Assembly: GCF_004027225.2 (NCBI RefSeq)
Contig: NC_044278.2
Coordinates: 9,300,001-9,364,000, forward strand
From: Strigops habroptila
Lineage: Eukaryota > Chordata > Aves > Psittaciformes > Psittacidae
Length of the DNA stretch: 64,000 bases
Direction: 5' to 3'
Below the pieces are notes generated by a model, which worked only from the letters and a program-made list of their open reading frames with translations, had not been told where the DNA came from and ran no database searches. This document shows, piece after piece, positions 55,111-64,000 of the stretch (its first letter is position 1; every line of letters starts with the position of its first letter). The translations under genes and the position numbers were made by a program.

Positions 55111-58100
55111 TGTGTGTGCTGGTTTATGCTGACATGTTGCTGGCAAAATGGAGTGTACCTCAAATAAGAACAAAGCTGTTTTCCTGTTTCTTCCCATCTT
55201 CCTGTCTCTCTCCATAATAAACTTGGAAAAGATCGTGGGTTGGTTTTTCCCTCCTGGATACCACTTATATAGGGGTCTGTGACCAGGTTGGGGCCCACTG
55301 CAAGACAGCCAGCCTATTCCAAAGCCCTGATTGACCCCTATCTCCAAAATATAGGGAGCTGAGTGGGGTGAAGAAGGGCACTCTGTACCTGACTTGGGAC
55401 TTGCTCTTGTTCCAGTTCAGCTAATGCAAATAAGATGGGGACACAAGAGCCCTCACACAGTAGTACTGCTGCTTGTTGGCCTGTGGTTCTGCCCATGGGA
55501 GGAGGAGAACAGTTGTTTGCTGGTGGGGCCATGTCCAAGACAAAGGGAACAAACAGTCTTTGGGCTCTGTATGGGCAGCATTAAATACAGCTTAGAAGAG
55601 GAAGAAGAGAGATAACTTTTACCCTGTGGATGTACATTTGGGGTAGCTCAGTGCATCCCCGTTGCTCCAAACTACTCCCTTCCTCCAAACTACAGAGGAA
55701 GTGGCAAAACCTCGAGAGACACAAGGAGGAGGCAATGTGAAAGCAGTGGAAGAGATCTTGGAGAACAGGGTGTGGGTTTTCCCTCCAGCATCCTTTAGAA
55801 ACATGAAGGTACAAAGATTTTCAAAGCAGAGACACCACAAATTGCTCGAGGCGGGAAGCTGCTCTGTAAATGGAAACTCTTCCAAAGGCAAAAATCAGGC
55901 TTCCAAATGCTTCGACATCTCCAGTCTTGGCTGCCTCTTTTATTTCTTTCTTTTTTCTTTTCCCTGACTACTTGAAAAGGGAGCATGAATAAAAAGTGAA
56001 TGCACAGAGAGAAGGGAGTTCTTGATAAAACACATTAGATTCAGCCTCTCTGGAAGTCTTAAGAGACACTCAGAACTTTTTCACTCTTTGGACCTCTCTT
56101 CAGCACGAATCAGATGCTGGGGCCATGCTTTGAATGAGGGAATGAGAAGGAGCTGATTGTATCTGGGCCACAGATGTGAAACAGATCTGCAAACCTTTTA
56201 GCTTCTACTTTCTAAAAGCTCATTCTTGAGGACTCATAATCCCAGATCCTACAGTTGATTATGATTTTGCTTTGTAAGTGGTTGGGAGAAACTGGTTTAG
56301 TAATTCAGTAACTAGACTGTGGGAAGCTGTGCAAATTCCGTCAGCCAGTTCATTTAGTGGGGACTAAAACATTCTTCAAGCATTTCATTACTTCTGTTGT
56401 TCAACAGCCTCTTTCTTTGTCGCTAGCACGAGCAGGGCTTTGACACGTTGCATTGGATTTTAAAGCCAAAATCAAGCACCACGCATATTTCAGGGCTGCT
56501 CTCGGGTTGAGCATCACTTTATTTTCACCTGTGCTACTGAGGGAGGGACCAGATTCAAGATGTGCTTCCTCCACATCCAAAAGCAGAGGATGAGGTTGCT
56601 GATGGCTATTTAAGTCACTTGCCACCCACAACCGAAGGAGGGCTTGGTCAGGACAACTACTTGTGTTCTCGGGCAGGTAGGTGGCTTTTTGGCTGCTGTT
56701 GAAGTATGGGATAACCCCTCCAGCAAACCCAGTTCCTTTAACCCTCAAGGCTTATTGTGTTGAAGTCAGGCCACTTTTCTGCTCAGGTGGTGTGGTTGCT
56801 GGCGGCAGTGGGGGTTACTGATCTCATCCTGCAGTGGCAGTAGTCTGGGCTTGGTCGCAGGGTGACGGTTCCTGGTGCGGGTTTTGGGACAACAGGAAAA
56901 GATGCCCACCAGCAACAATCCTGTTATTCCCTCACTGCCCAGGCTGCTGAAACGGCTCTGTCTTGAGTGTGTCTCACCTATTCCCCACAAAAGGAAAGCC
57001 AGGCTCAGCCTGTCAGCTTTCTCCTTGGGAAGGGAATGTTGTCCCTCCCTGTGTTCACAGCCACAGCTCATGGCAGGGGGCCCCACCATGGCTGGCTCCT
57101 GGCAGTGGTGTAAGAGCTGCTGCTGTCTCCCTGTGCTGGGGATGAGCTCAAGCAGAAGGGGCAGGGGAGGGCCTTGTCCTTAAGTGACCCTCGATGCTGT
57201 GGGGGTGAATGGAGGAGAAGAGGAAGGCAGGCTAGATTGACATGGAGAGAGAAAACAAGGCAGTGAAGACCAGAAAAGTAAAGTCAATAGGGATGAAAAG
57301 AAGGTGAAAAAGCCTTCTGTTCTCCATAGCATTAAGGACAACGGCAGAAACCCTTTGAGAGCTTTGCTGATCTCCTTCATCACAGGGACTTGGCAGGAGA
57401 AGGCGCAAGGAGGGAGCGGAAGGGGGGAGCAAGGTACCGGAAGGCTATTTGCTTCCATCCCAAAAGCTGTTTGCAATCTGACTCCAGAAATGGGTCTTCA
57501 AGCTGCACGGAAGCTCAGTAGCATTGCTTTTATTGTTTATTTCCTCCTTTAAATAGTTTAGCACCTTTTTAAACCTGGCAGGGAGTGTTCTGGGAGCTGG
57601 GCCAGGAGGGATGGCTCTGCTCTGGGTCCTGCCTCATGGTCTGTGTCATCATTAGACATCATCTTCTGCCAAACAAGTGTGAGAGCCATCCCACGGCTGG
57701 CCCCAAGGCATATTTACCGTCGAAGGGCTGCTTTGCCCTCATGTCAGTGGTACAAGGGAGCAGGGAAAAGGCAGGGGAGGCAGCGCAGTGGGTTGACACA
57801 CAGAGTCTTGAGTCTCATGTAAGACACAGTCCTGCTGGTGCAGCCTCATTACTGAAGTTAATTATCCTTCCTGCTGTGCTCCGCTGCTTCCAGTTTCTAC
57901 ACTGCATTGCACAGATGTACCTGGGGCGTAAAAGTAGCCAGGAGGCAGCTTGCTTTGCCCTGAAGGGCTTTGGTGCTTGTCGCCTGTTCACCCATTGCCC
58001 CTCTTTACCCTCCAAGTACAGGAATCAGTGAGAAACTGCCCCAAAGCTTTACTGGGAAGAGAGGAATCCAGATGCAACTTGGCCTGTTTTCAAGTCAGCA

Positions 58101-59960
58101 GCAGCTGGAGAGGGATATGTTCCTGCCTAATTAATTATTTCCCTGGGAATAAAAGGCAATGGGGTTTGTTTGGTCTTGGTAATGAATCAATCACTCTGAG
58201 GTATGATGTGCAGACAGACATGGAGAAGCAGCCGGTGTCCTCAGCTGTGCGTGCGTGTTGGAGTCTGGCTTCGTTCTGGGATGGGAAGCTGCTGAGATCT
58301 CTGGTTTCACGTCAGGGCCATTCCTCTTCCAAAGGCAGCACAGGAGACCCCTCAGAAGCATCATGAAAACTGCTGACCCTGAAGATATGGAGTAACCTGT
58401 GATTTCCAGAGTGCTTCCCTTTTCCTCTCCTTCTGGGGCTGTTGCCCAAATGGTTGACATAAGTTCAGAGTAGTTTTGGGTTCACAAAGCCTCTCCATCA
58501 GTGTCCTTGAGTCTGCTGCAAAGCCAGAAACTTTCTCCTTCGTGCTTCTGTGTGGCTCTTGATGGGTTTCCCTCTCCTGTGATCATTGCCCATGAGTAGC
58601 ACGGGGTGGCTTGTGGTCCAGCACACAAAACTAACCCCTCTTCTGGCCCTGTGACTGGGAGGAGGTGGTGTATGACTTTGTTCTGGCCATATATGGCTTG
58701 CAAGGGGGGTCCTCCCTGTTGTTGGGTACTGGTAAGAGTAGGTTTTGGGGTACTTTGACTGATCAGCTGGATCTTGCAGCTGGATGAGGGCAAAATACAG
58801 TTCCTTGTCTTTATGTGTATTAAGACCCATTTACTGTGAATGTCTAATTAACACTTAGGAGAAAAAGAACTATTTGCTAAGAGAGGGACAGTCTTAACAC
58901 AATTCCCTGCAGGAACACTCAGTGCTGCCCACAGCAATTTTATTTTAAATAAAGAAGGGGTTTTTTTGCTGGTTCCTCGTCCAAACCTACTGACATTTTG
59001 CCTTTCAGAGTGTAGTGGGCAGCACTGGACAGACTTTGCTCCTCAGGGCCAGCAGTGCCCTTCAAATGCCAATTATGCCTACTTCTGACACAGGAGCCCA
59101 GGAGTGCCCATGCCTGGGGTCCTGTGTGTGCTACCTCCATATACCACTATCTTCCCTGTCCCTGCAGGAAGAAACTCAATTTCAAGCTGCCATCTCCTTC
59201 ACAAGGGGTATTGCCTCATTCAGTCGTTCAGTCACTACAAACACAGGGCAGATGAGGTGTTAGGGGGTGAATGGGAGAGGCTTTGCTGAGCACCCATCTT
59301 TATTGCTGCCATCCTTCCTCTGCTGCAATGTTTCATTTACTTTTTATGTGTTTATCCCAAAAGCAAATAAGAAAAAATTCCCGTTCATGGGCAAAGAGGA
59401 GGAAGAAAACTATAATGGGGGGATGAGGGAGCAGAGAAAGGGTGGCCCCATCAGGGGCTGTACTGACACCACGAAGAGTGGCAGCTGTAGGATTAGCCCT
59501 TTCTCTTGTAGCTCAAGAGAAACCACAAACCACTGACACCAGCCCCAGTATGAGCTCAGCCTCAGTGGCCTCTGTATAAGCCTAAGCACCATGTTATTCT
59601 TTCGCACCCAGAGCACTGTTGCTTGATGCATTGAAATGTGTACGTGCCTGTGAAACAGCTGTGAACACATCTGTAATGCCTTTTGCAGGGTCTGCCTGTG
59701 TAAGCCATGCCTCTCAGAGCATGTAGAGAGGGACATATCAGAATAGACAGGCTTCCAGACAGAGGAGCTACAGAGAAAGTACCCAGGCAATCAGGGTGTC
59801 TGGAGACAGTGCCAGTTAGGAAAGGCATAGAGCAACTCTTGTGCTTATAGAAATTCATGGCACTTTGCAGTGCCTAATCTGGAGTTGCAGGGCTTGTGCA
59901 TGCTGTTACCTTATGCAGGGTAAAACTGTGAGTGTTTTACTCCTGGGAACAGCCCCAAAG

Positions 59961-60002
59961 TAAAGTACTTTTTTTAAAGTACTTTTTTAAACAAGTACTT
60001 TT
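59961..60002. repeat. Clustered AAGTACTTT palindromes
   Basis: Three copies of AAGTACTTTT-like sequence spaced about 16-17 bases apart; the first two contain the perfect palindrome AAAGTACTTT. No mobile element borders are visible around it. Confidence 0.7.
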
Positions 60003-61950
60003 CTCAGGTGAGTATTTGTCCCTTAATCACAGACTGGGAGACTACTAAATGGCTAGTTTTGCCTGCTCTTGCTCCATACCAATGTGCACCGATGAGACCT
60101 TGAGTTCCTCTCACTGAGCCAGGGTCCTCCAGCAAACCTTTGGAGGAAGCACTGAAAGGAAGGAGCAGGAGGAGGATGCTGGGCACCCCTGCGGCCAGGA
60201 GAGAGGAGTGTGTGATTGGAGGAGAGGAGAGCACCTCCAGGCTGAGAGCACACTGCATTTCCAGGCTTCTGAAAGCTCCACCAGGTCCTCTGGCATGGGG
60301 CCGAGTTGTTCATGTATGGATGGTCTCCCCAAACACACTTGGTTTGAGTCTTCCACACATCATAAAGAAGCAAGAAGAGGCAAATAGTTGACCTGGGGGT
60401 GCTTTGCTGTCCTATCTCTCCTTCTAATAGGCTGTGTCTTAAAAGCATGGGTTGAGTGATGTTCAGTGAGGAGCTAACGAGGCCTACGGTCATATACCAT
60501 ATAAGCACAGTATTCATTCATATACTTAGAGATAAATAGATACCCAGCTGCGTATTGTTCATGCTGGCACTTTCCACCAAGGGAGTATGATACACGTAGG
60601 AATATATCAGTACTTCGGGTTTGTTGTACCAGTAGTTTAAAATTTCTATTTTGGCTAATGTAGAGACAAAGAGACTGACCAACAGGCAGGGGAAAACGTA
60701 TCTATAAAATATTGCTTTCAGTTCATCTGATAAGGGAAATATATAGTGTGTAAACCCTGTGTCTCATCAGGCTGAGCCGCATTTGTACAACGAGCTCTGC
60801 TTCTCCTGTCCCTCACACTGTTATTTCCCCTATAACATCACTTACCTCTGCCGTAAGCCAGTATAAGAAAGGTCAGGACAATGGTTTTCACCTGTAGCAA
60901 GAGAGGACGTGTTAACCTATGCTAACAAGTCTGGACGACTGGAGAACGTATTTATAAATGTATTTATAAAGATAAAACTATCTCCAAACTTTACATTCAT
61001 TGCACTATTGTCAAATCTAAGAAGCTAAGACAACTGAAATCTACTGGCATGGGAAAGCAGGGAGACCTAACGCTGTTGCAGTGACCTGCACATGGATGGT
61101 GCTGCACTCGCCAGGATGGAGTTGCTGAACCTCTGCTTTGGGAGTGACCCCTTTGACTATGAGCTCCTTCTCAGTCTGCAGTCAAAAGAGGCTTCTCATG
61201 GGCTACCATGAGTCTCTAAGCAGGGAGTAACTGTGCAACTGAATATGTAAAAGCCAAACAGCTTTCACTGCTCATTGCCCAACGCACGTTATCCAGCATC
61301 TAATATGGTTGGATGGATGCCTCCCCTCCCAACATCTTGGTCATGGGAAAAGATGCTCTGTAGGCTATGGGTTGAAAGTCAGCCAAAGCTGGAAGGTCTT
61401 GGGCAATAGGAGGGCTTCAGGGTGGGCCCCCAAGAAAGTTTCCACTGGCAGGAGTGATCTATCTCATGTGCACCACCTTCAATCTGGCTGAGGTTCACCT
61501 GAAAGGGAAGGTAGGCCCAGCCCAGACCTGGCTGCAGATGTTTGCAACTGGCCTGGGGTCTGCTCTGGTGTTTCTTTGGGGTTAAGACCAACGATTTGGC
61601 TCATGATCTTCAGCCTCAAGAGTTTGGGCTCAGACCTGCATCAGCCTTTCCAGCCATTCAGGAACTCACAAAAATTGATGTCCTATATCCGAATACCTGC
61701 ACTTACCCTAGCTTTGACCTGAGCTTTCAAGAAGAGGTTCAGACAGGGACTGTGGTGTTTGGTTTGCATTGTGCTGCCAGACAAGAATATCCTGTCATTA
61801 TATGGAATCACTGAAAACTTACATAGAATCCCTAAAACCCTTCTCCTCTCCCAAAGCTTTTTGCTGCTCTTAACGTGTTAGTGAGCAGCTACAGACTTCT
61901 GCAGCGGAACCTGCAGGATTGAGTGGGCTTGGCAGAGTAAGCTGTAAAGG

Positions 61951-62400
61951 GCATTGTGTTTAATAAAAGGACTAAACTTTCCAGTGGCCTTCCCTATGTC
62001 TTGAAGTGAGATTTGGTCTTTGGATGTTAAGTGCTGGGCCGATGAGCATGGAAAACACAACTTGGCTTCCTGTGTCCCTCTGGCAGTGAGCAGGCAGGCA
62101 CTTTTCTCCCACCCTGGGACACTCGGGGCAGATTCCCTGCAGATTCCTATTGTCCTTTCTAAGGAGGCATGATTTGCAGCGGTGCTGGGTGCCTGCAGGG
62201 GCAGTCCTGGTGGCTCAGCACCACTGAGAATCAGGCCGGGGTGTCCCGGCAAGGGCAAGGGCAGGGGCAGGGGGAGCAGGGCAGGGGGCAAAGAGGAGCA
62301 GCGGTGCTTGCTGACTCTCAAGCACAGGTCTTCCAGTGGAGGGACCTGCCGCAAGGGGAGGGCTCTGGGCCCCCACAAGTCAAACTGCACAGAGTCACAG
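61951..62400 (-). other. CASQ2: CASQ2 3' UTR, proximal part (extent uncertain)
   Basis: Follows the CASQ2 stop on the minus strand. The first signal I see is an ATTAAA (complement at 61959-61964), which would give a 3' UTR of about 450 bases. AATAAA complements further on, near 58937 and 59298, would make it much longer. The tract at 62238-62285 is strongly G-rich on the + strand, so C-rich in this transcript. Confidence 0.45.

Positions 62401-64000
<1,600 letters not shown>

Larger units (their letters stand above)
52549..61950. other. Convergent intergenic spacer, VANGL1-CASQ2
   Basis: About 9.4 kb between the VANGL1 poly(A) signal and the likely CASQ2 3' end. It contains one CR1 stub (55001-55110, minus) and a small AAGTACTTT repeat cluster (59961-60002). 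No protein-coding exon or RNA gene is supported. The part nearest CASQ2 may still be its 3' UTR. Confidence 0.6.

Overview
This is a piece of a bird nuclear genome. It carries at least nine 5'-truncated CR1 LINE copies with the typical avian 3' end (a short ATTCTATGATTCT tail). It also holds a large intron-rich gene with canonical GT/AG splice sites and one GC-rich CpG-island promoter. Nothing prokaryotic, plasmid-like or viral is visible.

The main content is the planar-cell-polarity gene VANGL1 on the + strand. Its CpG-island promoter and non-coding exon 1 lie at about 7.94-8.56 kb, with the exon 1 donor after 8208. Seven coding exons lie at 17071-17141, 19154-19280, 21984-22591, 40195-40328, 43674-43806, 45777-46011 and 46872-47132. 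Spliced together in phase they give a complete 522-residue protein from the MDTEST start to the C-terminal ETSV PDZ ligand. The 3' UTR is probably about 5.4 kb and ends at an AATAAA at 52526. The - strand end of the window carries the last coding exon of CASQ2 (cardiac calsequestrin, 62607 down to the TAA at 62403-62401), with an uninterrupted run of 33 aspartates. VANGL1 and CASQ2 lie tail to tail, as in mammals. This synteny, together with residue choices such as the QQKAPGE motif, favours VANGL1 over VANGL2 and CASQ2 over CASQ1.

Layout: 1-7.9 kb is upstream intergenic DNA with three CR1 copies, the last touching the CpG island. 8-17 kb is intron 1 with more CR1s. 17-22.6 kb holds exons 2-4, which encode the cytosolic N-terminus and all four membrane spans. 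22.6-40.2 kb is the 17.6 kb intron 4, which has no nested gene I can support. 40.2-47.1 kb holds exons 5-8, the C-terminal cytosolic half. 47.1-52.55 kb is the 3' UTR, 52.6-62.4 kb is the convergent intergenic spacer plus the CASQ2 3' UTR, and 62.6-64 kb is a CASQ2 intron.

The observation most worth following is an apparently undescribed 39-nt, frame-preserving, stop-free candidate microexon inside VANGL1 intron 5 (43358-43396). It has a consensus-strength GTAAGT donor, an AG-free zone of about 120 nt upstream, and UGC motifs near its acceptor. It would insert 13 residues into the C-terminal cytosolic domain. Other points are two upstream ORFs in the 5' leader, near-identical direct CR1 copies flanking the promoter and exon 1, a 20-bp minisatellite whose every unit mimics a 3' splice site, and two hairpins in the 3' UTR.
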